The translations under genes and the position numbers were made by a program. From assembly GCA_020722945.1 (NCBI GenBank), contig DYJV01000003.1:1-64000 (forward strand): 64,000 nt of DNA, in the 5' to 3' direction. Shown piece after piece: positions 38,586 to 47,381 of the stretch. The DNA comes from Candidatus Methylomirabilis sp. (GTDB lineage: Bacteria; DYJV01). The notes under the pieces are model-generated. The model ran no database searches, was not told the origin of the DNA, and saw nothing but the letters and a program-made list of their open reading frames with translations. Within the stretch, counting starts at the first letter, position 1, and the number at the start of each line of letters is the position of its first letter.

Positions 38586-38592
38586 TTGCCAG
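38573..38592. other. Perfect hairpin spanning two overlapping stop codons
   Basis: CTGGCAAT-ACTA-ATTGCCAG covers the last codons of both the hypothetical gene (+) and rplI (-), whose stops overlap in the loop. No T-run follows on either side, so it is not a standard terminator but may help end or protect both transcripts. Confidence 0.55.
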
Positions 38593-39043
38593 CTACCTGT
38601 TCCTCTTCTACTACATTAATTTTAAGATTAGCATGAACTTCAGGGTGTAATTTGATTTCTAAATTAAAATTACCAAGTGTCTTTATAGGTTCTTTAAGTA
38701 ATATTTTCTTTCTGTCGATGTTAAGATCGTAATTTTGAAGTTCTTTCTCTATCATAATAGCAGTAACTGCTCCAAAAAGTTTTCCACTTTTACCTAACTT
38801 CTGTTTAATGTTAATCTCTATTGACTCTAATTTATTTTTAAGTTCTTCAGCTTGTATCTTTATTTTGTTAAGTTTTAAAGATATCATCCTTTTGTGGTGT
38901 TCAAATTCCCTTATATTTTTAGGGTCTGCTTTAACAGCAAATCCCTTAGGGATAAGGTAATTTCTTGCATAACCATCCTTTACTTTTACAGTTTCTCCGA
39001 TATTACCAAGAGCTTTTACATCCTCTTTAAGTATTATTTTCAT
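38582..39043 (-). CDS. rplI: 50S ribosomal protein L9
   Basis: 153 residues. N-terminal domain [30 protein letters not shown], a long connecting helix and a C-terminal domain, all normal. GGGAGG precedes the ATG. It overlaps the end of the DUF2232 gene by 17 bases in the rpsF operon. Confidence 0.97.
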   Translation of the reverse strand: MKIILKEDVKALGNIGETVKVKDGYARNYLIPKGFAVKADPKNIREFEHHKRMISLKLNKIKIQAEELKNKLESIEINIKQKLGKSGKLFGAVTAIMIEKELQNYDLNIDRKKILLKEPIKTLGNFNLEIKLHPEVHANLKINVVEEEQVAGN

Positions 39044-39992
39044 CTCTGCCTCCCAAATTATTATTGTTAATTATTTTTCTAAAATTAAACCAATTGTCAA
39101 ATAAACCTGCTAATGCTACTAAAATAAGTAGAAACTGTGAAAAAAATATAAAAATATAAAAGATATTCTTCATAATCTTTGAGTAATTAAGCTTTTCAAA
39201 GCAAAACTCAATAACCGAAAATCCTTGTATCAGAAATAGATAACAACAGAGAATCAAAATATTAAAGGTTATCCATTTGATAGGAGGATATTTTATAAGA
39301 AAAATCTCAAAACCTGCTAATATAAACACCCAGACAACCCAAAATGGTAAGCTCCAGTTTGATATATCAACTATACCTATATCACTTTTTACTGCTCTTC
39401 TGACAATAGAGAGGTTAAGAAAAAATAAGCTACTATAAAAAATTATCATTAGTGAAGGTAGTATCCTCACTATAAGATAACTTATCTTGCTCAGATTATT
39501 TTTGATAGTGGCAATATCTGACTCACTTACCCCTATCTCCTTGTAACTTTGAAGAACAGCTTGAAAATTACTGTTAATGAATGAGGTGAAATCATTAGTT
39601 AGAGAGTATATATCCCATCCACTAAAAAGTAATATAAGGAGAATCGAGAGGAAAGTAGTCAATACCGATACTATAAAAATTGTATTAACACCTTTAAACC
39701 CTCTATTAAAAAATTCAAAGAGCAGAAAAAATGGCATTATATATTGTATAAGGTAAAGAGCCAAACTAAATTTTCCTGAAACAACAAACACCAAAATTGA
39801 AGATAGAGCTATACATATATATAACAAATAATTTTTGTTAGTTACTCCAATGTAAACAAGCGGCAATGGAGCAAAAAAGTTCAAAATACCACCAACCAAA
39901 GGTGAAATCAATGCTGACAAATATAGAGATGACGACAGCAGTGAAGCAAGAAGAACATTTCTTATATCAATATCATTTCCTCTTATAATCAT
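39027..39992 (-). CDS. DUF2232 membrane protein
   Basis: 321 residues with about eight membrane segments. It fits DUF2232 (YybS-like) proteins, which are commonly found between rpsR and rplI in several phyla. Function unknown. The ATG overlaps the end of rpsR by 20 bases, so it is translationally coupled. Confidence 0.8.
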   Translation of the reverse strand: MIIRGNDIDIRNVLLASLLSSSLYLSALISPLVGGILNFFAPLPLVYIGVTNKNYLLYICIALSSILVFVVSGKFSLALYLIQYIMPFFLLFEFFNRGFKGVNTIFIVSVLTTFLSILLILLFSGWDIYSLTNDFTSFINSNFQAVLQSYKEIGVSESDIATIKNNLSKISYLIVRILPSLMIIFYSSLFFLNLSIVRRAVKSDIGIVDISNWSLPFWVVWVFILAGFEIFLIKYPPIKWITFNILILCCYLFLIQGFSVIEFCFEKLNYSKIMKNIFYIFIFFSQFLLILVALAGLFDNWFNFRKIINNNNLGGRDENNT

Positions 39993-40230
39993 TAGCAGTT
40001 GTATATGGAAGTAAAGCCATATTTCTTGCTCTCTTAATTTCTTTTGCTAATTTTCTTTGATGAGCTGCACATGTTCCTGTAATTCTACTTGGGAGAATTT
40101 TACCTCTATCAGTAATAAATCTTTTGAGTAACTCATACTTTTTGTAATCAAGTTCAGATTCTTTGTTCCCACAGAAGTAACATATCTTCTTTTTAGGAAA
40201 TTTTCTTATAGCAGATGTTCTATTTAACAT
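39973..40230 (-). CDS. rpsR: 30S ribosomal protein S18
   Basis: 85 residues. Contains a CYFC pair near residue 17-20 and the conserved [27 protein letters not shown] block. Normal length; overlaps ssb by 11 bases. Confidence 0.97.
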   Translation of the reverse strand: MLNRTSAIRKFPKKKICYFCGNKESELDYKKYELLKRFITDRGKILPSRITGTCAAHQRKLAKEIKRARNMALLPYTTANDYKRK

Positions 40231-40540
40231 TTAGTTTTCCTCCTCTTTCAATAAAATTAATAGTTTCACCAATTATCTCTATTTTGGTTCTATGTTCACC
40301 ACTTTTTAAAAAGAAATTTGAAAATTTAAGTTTACCTTCAACAATTATCTTTGAATCTTTTGTAAGTTTCTCTTTACACACTTCTGCAAGTTTTGAATAC
40401 ACAACAACATCAAAAAAGTTAACTCTATTCTGGTTGACAACCATAATATTCATTCTGGTCAAGGGATTATTTGATGAGTTGTAGAATATTTCAGGGTCCC
40501 TGGTAAGCATTCCTGAAATAAAAACCCTGTTTATATCCAT
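40220..40540 (-). CDS. ssb: Single-stranded DNA-binding protein, short
   Basis: 106 residues, a single OB-fold ([46 protein letters not shown]). It stops right after the fold and lacks the flexible linker and the acidic C-terminal tip (usually ending DDDIPF) that recruits repair proteins. In the rpsF-rpsR gap an ssb or priB gene is usual; this one resembles a tail-less Ssb or PriB-like protein. Starts in a TAATG overlap with rpsF. Confidence 0.85.
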   Translation of the reverse strand: MDINRVFISGMLTRDPEIFYNSSNNPLTRMNIMVVNQNRVNFFDVVVYSKLAEVCKEKLTKDSKIIVEGKLKFSNFFLKSGEHRTKIEIIGETINFIERGGKLNVK

Positions 40541-40872
40541 TAACTTTCAGTTGATTCAACAGGCTCTTTACTCTCTTTAGGCTGCTCGTCACCTAAAACA
40601 ACAAAGAGATATCTAAAAATATTTTCATTGATCTTAAACTTTCTCTCTATCTCTTTGACAAGCTGGTAATCAGCATTGAGGTATGCAATAAAATAGTATC
40701 CGGTATTTTTTTTGTTTATCGGATAAGCAAATCTTTTGAGACCCCATTCATCAACTTTTACAATAGAACCTTTCATCTCTTCAACAAGAGACTTAAACTT
40801 TTCAAGCTCCTCTGTGGCAAGCTCTTTACTTAGCTCCCCATTAACAATAAACATTAACTCATAATACTTCAT
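40540..40872 (-). CDS. rpsF: 30S ribosomal protein S6
   Basis: 110 residues; MKYYELMFIVNGELSKE start, KxxxxGYYFIAYLNAD centre and an acidic/Ser-rich tail (KESKEPVESTES) as in many S6 proteins. First gene of the minus-strand ribosomal operon, with GGAG before the ATG. Confidence 0.96.
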   Translation of the reverse strand: MKYYELMFIVNGELSKELATEELEKFKSLVEEMKGSIVKVDEWGLKRFAYPINKKNTGYYFIAYLNADYQLVKEIERKFKINENIFRYLFVVLGDEQPKESKEPVESTES

Positions 40873-41091
40873 ATCAACTCCTTATGGTTTTTTAGCCCTT
40901 TTTTAAAGAGCAAGGATAAATAGTTGGTGTCAATATAACAATAAATAAAAAAAATCAAGTTTTTTTAGAAAATATTTTAAATAACTATCTCTTTTTTAAT
41001 ATTGATATTGATAACTCTATTTTATCAAAAATCTTGTAATTTTAATATTATTGTGGCAGAAAAGATTAAAATAATTATACAAGAGGTAAAA

Positions 41092-42189
41092 ATGGATAAA
41101 ATAATAACTTCAATGCTAAAGGACCTTCAACAGTTAGCAGAACCTTCATTAAAGGAGTTTAAAACAACAGAATATATAGTGAACTTTCTAAACAAACATA
41201 ATATCCCTATCGATAAAAATTTAAAAACAGGTTGTTTTGGAACAATCAATGCAGATTCTAATAGAACTATTGCTTTTAGAGCAGATATAGATGCACTCCC
41301 TTTAGACAGAGAAAAAACAACCTACAAACATCTTTGCGGACACCATTCTCATACCGTAGGATTACTCCTTGCCCTCAAAAATATTATCAACAGAAAAGAT
41401 AGATTGAAATCCAATATACGATATATTTTCCAGCCAGCAGAGGAGACAGGTGGAGGTGCAAAATTTATGATAGAAAATAACGCTCTAACAGATGTAGATG
41501 AGATATATGGCCTTCACGGTTATCCAAAAATGAAGTTAGGTGAGATAGGGGTGAAAAAAGGGGAAGTCATGGCTGGCTCATGTATCTTCAAACTTGAAAT
41601 ATCAGGTAAAAGCACCCACGCAGCATACCCAAATCAAGGTAACGATGTTGTTGTAGCATTGAGCGACTATATAAATCTTTGTCAAAAAATAATATCAAGG
41701 ATTAAAAATCCTGTAAAAAGTGGGGTAATCTCTTTCTGCATAATAAATTGCGGTTCAGCTCCTAATATACTTCCTGAAAATATAGAAACAGAAGGAACAT
41801 TCAGATACTTTGCTAAAGAGGAGAAAGAACTTATCAAAAACAGTATGGAAAAATTCCTTCAAGCAGTAGAGATTGGTTACAATGTTAAAGGAAACCTTAT
41901 CACAAGCTGCAACAATGAGCCTGTTGTCAACAACGATATTCTATCTGACAAATTAGTAAATATATTAAAAGGTAATACTGATTTTAGGATCATTGATAAT
42001 TTTACCCCAGAGATGGGTGCAGAAGATTTTTCAGCTTATCTTCAAATGGTCAATGGTGTTTATATAAAAGTAGGGATAGCTGAGAATGAGAATCATCCAC
42101 CACTTCACAACAAAAATTTTTATGTTACTCAAGAGGGTGTAAAAAATTACATTAAACTCTGGGAGGCACTATCTTTTGTTGACTTATAG
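41092..42189 (+). CDS. M20 family amidohydrolase/peptidase
   Basis: 365 residues, M20D-like (hippurate hydrolase/IAA-amino acid hydrolase type). Metal ligands lie in GHHSH (His residues in the usual CGHDxH place), EETGGGA and near the C-terminus in NEN HPPLHN. It releases an acyl group from N-acyl amino acids or removes a diaminopimelate acetyl group; the substrate is unclear. The ATG at 41092 is preferred over upstream start 41002 because AGAGG is close and conserved sequence begins there. Confidence 0.82.
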   Translation: MDKIITSMLKDLQQLAEPSLKEFKTTEYIVNFLNKHNIPIDKNLKTGCFGTINADSNRTIAFRADIDALPLDREKTTYKHLCGHHSHTVGLLLALKNIINRKDRLKSNIRYIFQPAEETGGGAKFMIENNALTDVDEIYGLHGYPKMKLGEIGVKKGEVMAGSCIFKLEISGKSTHAAYPNQGNDVVVALSDYINLCQKIISRIKNPVKSGVISFCIINCGSAPNILPENIETEGTFRYFAKEEKELIKNSMEKFLQAVEIGYNVKGNLITSCNNEPVVNNDILSDKLVNILKGNTDFRIIDNFTPEMGAEDFSAYLQMVNGVYIKVGIAENENHPPLHNKNFYVTQEGVKNYIKLWEALSFVDL

Positions 42190-42209
42190 GCATCACTCTT
42201 AATTTTTTT

Positions 42210-43481
42210 ATGGGAAGAAAAATTACTAAAAAAGAGCCTCTAAAAGTTTTATACATACTGTCCCAAAAACCGGGTAACACAGGGAGTGGAATTTATTTAA
42301 AATATATTACAAAGGAAGCCCTCAGATACAATATAGATATGAGGGTAATCATCGGTATTTCAGAGATAAATGAGATTTCAGAGCTTTACCATATCCCTCA
42401 AACCCAAATTTTCCCTCTAATATTTACCAAAGATATCCCTTTTATAATCACAGGTATGAGCGATGTTATGCCTTATCCAAGCACAAAATTCTCCGATTTT
42501 ACTGATGAGATGTTTTATAGCTACTGCAAAGGTTTTAAGGCTACTCTTAAATATGCAACAGAGAATTGGACTCCAGATATACTTCACTCAAATCATCTAT
42601 GGGTTGTATCAGCATTAGCAAGATCTACATTTAAAGATATCCCTCTTGTTGTATCTTGCCACGGCACAGAGTTAAGACAGAGAATTACTGCAGCTAAGAT
42701 AGAAAAAAAGATAGTTAAAGATTTAAAAAAAGTCGATATAATCTTGGCACTTACTGAAGAGCAGAAGAGCACTATACTCAAATGGCTCAAAATTCCTGAA
42801 CAAAAAGTAGTTGTTACAGGGAGTGGGTATGCAAACGATATCTTTTACTGCAATCAAAATATTAATTTACAAAATAAAGATTTTTTCACAGTTATCTATG
42901 CAGGAAAGATAAGCTCTGCAAAAGGCGTTCCTTACCTAATTGATGCTTTTAAAGGGCTTAATGAGAAAGTGAGAAATAAAATAAAACTCTACATAGTTGG
43001 TGATTACAGCTCAGCAGAGGGTGAGAGGATAAGAAATAGTATCGTATCAGAACATTTCCCAAATATATATTTTTTTGGAAAACTGTCTCAACAAGAGCTT
43101 GCAGATAAATTAAGAGAATCCCAGCTTTTTATTCTACCATCATTTTTTGAGGGGCTGCCACTTGTTGTAATGGAATCTATTGCCTGTGGTTGTGCTGTGG
43201 TAGTAAGTGAACTACCTGATATTTCACTATGGATAAACAGAGAGCTTGTTGACAACGAGGTTGTAAAATTTATTCAGCTACCAGAGATGGAATCAATTGA
43301 CACACCTATAGATTCACAGATAGATTATTTTACAAATAATATAAAAGAAGCAATCCTTTGCTATGCAAATAAATTCTTTAATAAAGAGTATCCCGATGTA
43401 AAAAGATTTAGAAGTTTTATAACTCAACACTCTTTTGAGAATCTGTTTAAAAAAATTGTTGGGATATACAGCAGAATATAA
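42210..43481 (+). CDS. Glycosyltransferase family 4
   Basis: 423 residues, GT-B fold. N-terminal acceptor half begins with VLYILSQKPGNTGSG; the C-terminal donor half carries IYAGKISSAKGVPYLIDAF and the E-x7-E motif FFEGLPLVVMESIACG. Retaining transferase; acceptor unknown. It lies 20 bases after the amidohydrolase and is far from the glycan cluster at the left end. Confidence 0.85.
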   Translation: MGRKITKKEPLKVLYILSQKPGNTGSGIYLKYITKEALRYNIDMRVIIGISEINEISELYHIPQTQIFPLIFTKDIPFIITGMSDVMPYPSTKFSDFTDEMFYSYCKGFKATLKYATENWTPDILHSNHLWVVSALARSTFKDIPLVVSCHGTELRQRITAAKIEKKIVKDLKKVDIILALTEEQKSTILKWLKIPEQKVVVTGSGYANDIFYCNQNINLQNKDFFTVIYAGKISSAKGVPYLIDAFKGLNEKVRNKIKLYIVGDYSSAEGERIRNSIVSEHFPNIYFFGKLSQQELADKLRESQLFILPSFFEGLPLVVMESIACGCAVVVSELPDISLWINRELVDNEVVKFIQLPEMESIDTPIDSQIDYFTNNIKEAILCYANKFFNKEYPDVKRFRSFITQHSFENLFKKIVGIYSRI

Positions 43482-43484
43482 GGG

Positions 43485-43820
43485 TTACAATGAGGTAATT
43501 TTTTTTATAAAAGTATCAAAAGTCGTAACCTGAAATAAAGACTCAACCCTCTCATTAGCACCGTAATAATACATCTGACCATTTTTCTCTTTTATATTAT
43601 CATATATCTTTATGATAACACCCAAACCTGTAGAATCAAGCTCAACCAACTCATTAAAAATAAATACTACTTTTACATCGTGCCTGCTATCCAACCATAG
43701 AGATATATCTTTTTTCATTTTATCAAGAGTTTCAATAGTATCTACTGTCATAGATGATGCAACTGTAACATTAAGGGTATTATAATCTTTCTCTTTTAAT
43801 GAATACAAATGATTAACCAT
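43485..43820 (-). CDS. STAS domain protein (anti-anti-sigma type)
   Basis: 111 residues, a single STAS domain. The phosphorylatable serine lies in ELDSTGLGVIIKIYD. Such proteins bind and release anti-sigma kinases according to their phosphorylation state. Ser is present, so it could be switched. A similar gene lies 37 bases upstream. Confidence 0.85.
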   Translation of the reverse strand: MVNHLYSLKEKDYNTLNVTVASSMTVDTIETLDKMKKDISLWLDSRHDVKVVFIFNELVELDSTGLGVIIKIYDNIKEKNGQMYYYGANERVESLFQVTTFDTFIKKITSL

Positions 43821-43857
43821 TTCTAACTTATATTAGTTAAGATACAAACTATAAGCC

Positions 43858-44202
43858 TTATAAACTTTTTAATGCATCATCAAGAGAATCATAACATTTT
43901 ATGAGATTATCCATTGTGGTCATCTCTAATAAAACTTTGATCTTTTCATTAATGTTGCACATCTTAAAAACTCCATTTTTTCTTCTTAGCTGCTCATATA
44001 TCCTTATAAGATTTCCAAGACCTGTAGAATCAATAAAATCACACTCTTCAAGATTCATAATAACATTAGGATTTTCCTTTTTACTCAGCCATGAAAGGAT
44101 TTCATTCTTCATCTCCTGAACAAGCTCAAGATTTTGAATCTCAATGTTAAATTTAGGAGTTATTATAATCGAATTTTGGTCATGCTCTTTCTTTGTGAAC
44201 AT
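43858..44202 (-). CDS. STAS domain protein (anti-anti-sigma type), second copy
   Basis: 114 residues; STAS domain with CDFIDSTGLGNLIRIYE and the conserved Ser. About one third identical by eye to its downstream neighbour, so an old duplication. No anti-sigma kinase or SpoIIE-like phosphatase is encoded within the window. AGGGGG precedes the ATG. Confidence 0.85.
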   Translation of the reverse strand: MFTKKEHDQNSIIITPKFNIEIQNLELVQEMKNEILSWLSKKENPNVIMNLEECDFIDSTGLGNLIRIYEQLRRKNGVFKMCNINEKIKVLLEMTTMDNLIKCYDSLDDALKSL

Positions 44203-44272
44203 AAAAATCCCCCTTGTTTATTATATTTTTTGGTATATATAAAAAATTTTACAAATTTCAACAAAAAATGTT

Positions 44273-44959
44273 TCATTTGAGTCTGTTTATTTTATAAATA
44301 AGTGGATCTTCAAACCCTGCATCTTTAAAGCCTTTAAGTCTGATAAGACAGCTATCACATACTCCGCAAGGTCGCCCTATATTATCAGGATTGTAGCAGC
44401 TTGTCGTTATCCCAAAATCTACACCAAGCTCCAAACCTCTCTTTATAATCTGACTTTTCCCAAGTTTTATCAAAGGCGTGTGTATAACCACCCCTTTATC
44501 TTCAACTCCTATCTTAGTTCCGAGATTGACACTCTTTTGAAAAGATTCTATAAACATAGGTGTGCAGTCAGGATAATTTGAGAAATCAATAGCATTAACA
44601 CCTATAAATATATCTGAAATATTGTTGGCTTCAGCAATACTTACAGCATAAGATAAAAAAATAATATTCCTTGCAGGGACATATGTAGCTGGTATCCCCT
44701 CCCTATTTAACTTCCCAGCAGGGACATCAATACTTCTATCTGTAAGAGCAGAACCACCAATATCTTCAAGAGGGACCTTTAAGATAATATGCTTCTTTAC
44801 ACCAAAAAATTTTGCAACTTCTGAAGCTCTGGTAAGCTCAAACTTATGTCTCTGATTGTAATCAAAAGATAGTGAAATTATATCAAATCCCAAATCTTTG
44901 GCAATCGCGATTACGACTGTTGAATCCAAACCTCCACTTGATAAAACAATAGAGTCCAT
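44273..44959 (-). CDS. queC: 7-cyano-7-deazaguanine synthase
   Basis: 228 residues. It makes preQ0 from 7-carboxy-7-deazaguanine, ammonia and ATP. N-terminal PP-loop LSSGGLDST and C-terminal zinc-binding cysteines (CYNPDNIGRPCGVCDSC) are intact. Its partners queD and tgt are 9 kb away on the other strand; queE, queF and queA are not in the window. Lies four bases after aspS. Confidence 0.95.
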   Translation of the reverse strand: MDSIVLSSGGLDSTVVIAIAKDLGFDIISLSFDYNQRHKFELTRASEVAKFFGVKKHIILKVPLEDIGGSALTDRSIDVPAGKLNREGIPATYVPARNIIFLSYAVSIAEANNISDIFIGVNAIDFSNYPDCTPMFIESFQKSVNLGTKIGVEDKGVVIHTPLIKLGKSQIIKRGLELGVDFGITTSCYNPDNIGRPCGVCDSCLIRLKGFKDAGFEDPLIYKINRLK

Positions 44960-44963
44960 TGTG

Positions 44964-46721
44964 CTAAATAGTGAGCTTGATAGATAGCTCTTTTAGTTGC
45001 TTTGAATCAACATCAGAAGGTGCATCAGTCATCATACAAGTAGCTTTTTGGGTTTTCGGAAAAGCAATAATATCTCTTATAGAATCAGCTCCTACAAGAA
45101 ACATCATCAATCTATCAAAACCCAAAGCTATACCGCCATGAGGTGGAGCTCCAAACTGAAGAGCTTCAAGTAGGAAACCAAATTTTAAATTTGCCTCCTC
45201 CTCATTTATCTTAAGCAGATTAAATATCTTCTCCTGAATATCTCTTCTATGTATTCTTATACTACCACCTCCGATTTCTATCCCATTAAGGACAAGATCG
45301 TAAGCTTTCGCCCTTACTTTTAGTGGGTCTGATGATAACATATCGATATCTTCATCAAAAGGCATTGTAAATGGATGGTGCTTAGAAGCATAGCGTTTCT
45401 CATCTTCGTCCCATTCAAATAGAGGAAATTCTGTAACCCATGCAAAACAAAATTCATCATCATTTATCAAATTAATCCTCTTTGCTATCTCTTTTCTCAA
45501 ACGTCCTAACGACTCATTTACAACATTATAAGAATCTGAACCAAAAATAACCAAATCGTTAACTTTGAGCTCAAGTCTCTCTTTAAGAGTATCTTTTTCG
45601 TAATCAGTAAAAAACTTAACAATCGGCGATTGCCATTCACTCTCTTGGATTTTGATCCACGCCATCCCTTTTGCACCGTAAACTTTTACAAACTCTGTAA
45701 GTTCGTCAAGGTCTTTCCTTGTAAAACTTGCACCATTTGAGATTTTGAGTGCTTTGATTACTCCACCATTTTTGACTGTGGTTTCAAAAACTTTAAAAGT
45801 AGTAGCTTTAAAAATATCTGTAACTTCAACAAGTGGAAGCTCAAATCTAAGATCGGGAGCATCCAGACCATATTTGTCCATAGCTTCATTGTAAGGTATT
45901 CTTGGGAAAGGTTTGTCAAATTTGATACCTCTAATATCTGAAAATAGTTTCTTTATCATCTGCTCCATAATGTTCATAATATCTTCAGTATCAACAAATG
46001 AAAGCTCCATATCGACCTGAGTAAATTCAGGTTGCCTATCAGCTCTCAGATCCTCATCCCTAAAACATTTTACAATCTGATAATATCTATCAAAACCAGA
46101 CACCATAAGAAGTTGTTTAAAGAGCTGAGGAGATTGTGGAAGTGCATAAAATTTACCAGGGTTGACCCTGCTTGGAACAAGATAATCTCTCGCACCTTCA
46201 GGTGTGCTTTTGGTAAGGAAAGGGGTCTCTATCTCAAGAAAATCGTTTTCATTAAGGAAATTCCTCATTATTTGAGCACTTTTGTGTCTTGTGATTAAAT
46301 TTTTCTGCATAGATGGTCTTCGTAGGTCAAGATATCTGTATTTTAGTCTAAGGTTTTCTGTAGTATACATATTGTCATCAGTAGAAATAGGCGGAGTTTT
46401 AGAAGTATTTAGTAGTTCAACTTTATTCACAATAACTTCAATTTCACCTGTAGATAGTTTGGGGTTGGTGGTGCCATCAGGACGCTTCTCAACTACCCCT
46501 TCAACCTCAATAACATATTCACTTCTGAAATCTTTAGCCTTTTCAAAAACATTGTTTTTGGCATCAGGATTAAAAAGTATCTGGGTAACTCCGTAACGGT
46601 CCCTCAGATCTATAAATATTATTCCGCCATGATCACGCCAATTTTCAACCCAGCCACATAAAGTGACCTGCTCCCCTCTATTTGATAACTTAAGAGCTCC
46701 GCAAGTATGGGATCTTTTCAT
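44964..46721 (-). CDS. aspS: Aspartyl-tRNA synthetase
   Basis: 585 residues, bacterial type with a GAD insertion domain. N-terminal OB fold for the anticodon, class II motif 2 (FRDEDLRADRQPEFTQVD) and motif 3 (GIALGFDRLMM). QPEFTQVDMELSF is the usual signature. In bacteria lacking asparagine tRNA synthetase such enzymes may also charge tRNA-Asn; not decidable here. Confidence 0.96.
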   Translation of the reverse strand: MKRSHTCGALKLSNRGEQVTLCGWVENWRDHGGIIFIDLRDRYGVTQILFNPDAKNNVFEKAKDFRSEYVIEVEGVVEKRPDGTTNPKLSTGEIEVIVNKVELLNTSKTPPISTDDNMYTTENLRLKYRYLDLRRPSMQKNLITRHKSAQIMRNFLNENDFLEIETPFLTKSTPEGARDYLVPSRVNPGKFYALPQSPQLFKQLLMVSGFDRYYQIVKCFRDEDLRADRQPEFTQVDMELSFVDTEDIMNIMEQMIKKLFSDIRGIKFDKPFPRIPYNEAMDKYGLDAPDLRFELPLVEVTDIFKATTFKVFETTVKNGGVIKALKISNGASFTRKDLDELTEFVKVYGAKGMAWIKIQESEWQSPIVKFFTDYEKDTLKERLELKVNDLVIFGSDSYNVVNESLGRLRKEIAKRINLINDDEFCFAWVTEFPLFEWDEDEKRYASKHHPFTMPFDEDIDMLSSDPLKVRAKAYDLVLNGIEIGGGSIRIHRRDIQEKIFNLLKINEEEANLKFGFLLEALQFGAPPHGGIALGFDRLMMFLVGADSIRDIIAFPKTQKATCMMTDAPSDVDSKQLKELSIKLTI

Positions 46722-46823
46722 ATTTTTCCTCTCTTTTATAAAAATCTGTTTTTACTAAAATTTTTTGTTATCTCTGTCAAGAAGAAAAGAGATAAATCTT
46801 TTAAATATAATACTTTTAGCAGA

Positions 46824-47258
46824 TTATTTTTCTCGTCTCTGTTCCCTTTCGATATCCCTCTTCTTTATATCTTCACGCTTATCCCGGACATTTTTACCTT
46901 TACACAAACCAAGCTCAATTTTTATAAGCCCTTTATTAACATAGACTTTAATAGGTATTAATGTGAGTCCCTTCTCCTTTATCTTGCCTGTAATTTTGTC
47001 AATCTCTGAACGATGTAGGAGTAATTTTCTTGTTCTTGTAGGTTCATGATTATAAATATTCCCATGATTGTAAGGACTTATGTGGGCATTAAATAATAAT
47101 ATCTCCCCATCCTTTATATTAGCATAGCTATCTTTAAGATTTATCTTACCTTGCTTAGCAGCTTTAACCTCTGTCCCCTGCAAAACCACTCCAGCCTCAA
47201 ATTTATCAAGAATAAAATACTCAAAATAAGCTTTCCTATTATCAGTTAATACTTTCAC
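46824..47258 (-). CDS. smpB: SsrA-binding protein SmpB
   Basis: 144 residues. It binds tmRNA and brings it to stalled ribosomes. Core motifs YFEYFILDKFEAGVVLQGTEVK and NIYNHEPTRTRKLLLH are conserved, and the C-terminal basic tail (KKRDIEREQRR) is present. Starts at GTG 47258. No tmRNA gene was seen nearby. Confidence 0.96.
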   Translation of the reverse strand: MKVLTDNRKAYFEYFILDKFEAGVVLQGTEVKAAKQGKINLKDSYANIKDGEILLFNAHISPYNHGNIYNHEPTRTRKLLLHRSEIDKITGKIKEKGLTLIPIKVYVNKGLIKIELGLCKGKNVRDKREDIKKRDIEREQRREK

Positions 47259-47381
47259 AGATTCTGCTTATAACATTAATGAAAATTTTTCAAGATTGAT
47301 TTAATAAAAAATTAGTTGAATAATGTTTACTAATTTGTTAGTTTAGATACTCTTATTAAAAAATAGGGAGTTTAGTAAAAA

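Noticed and set aside
40873-41091. S6:S18-binding autoregulatory leader ahead of rpsF
   Set aside because: A weak stem (GCTCTTT...AAAGGGC) is present but I could not match the known motif.
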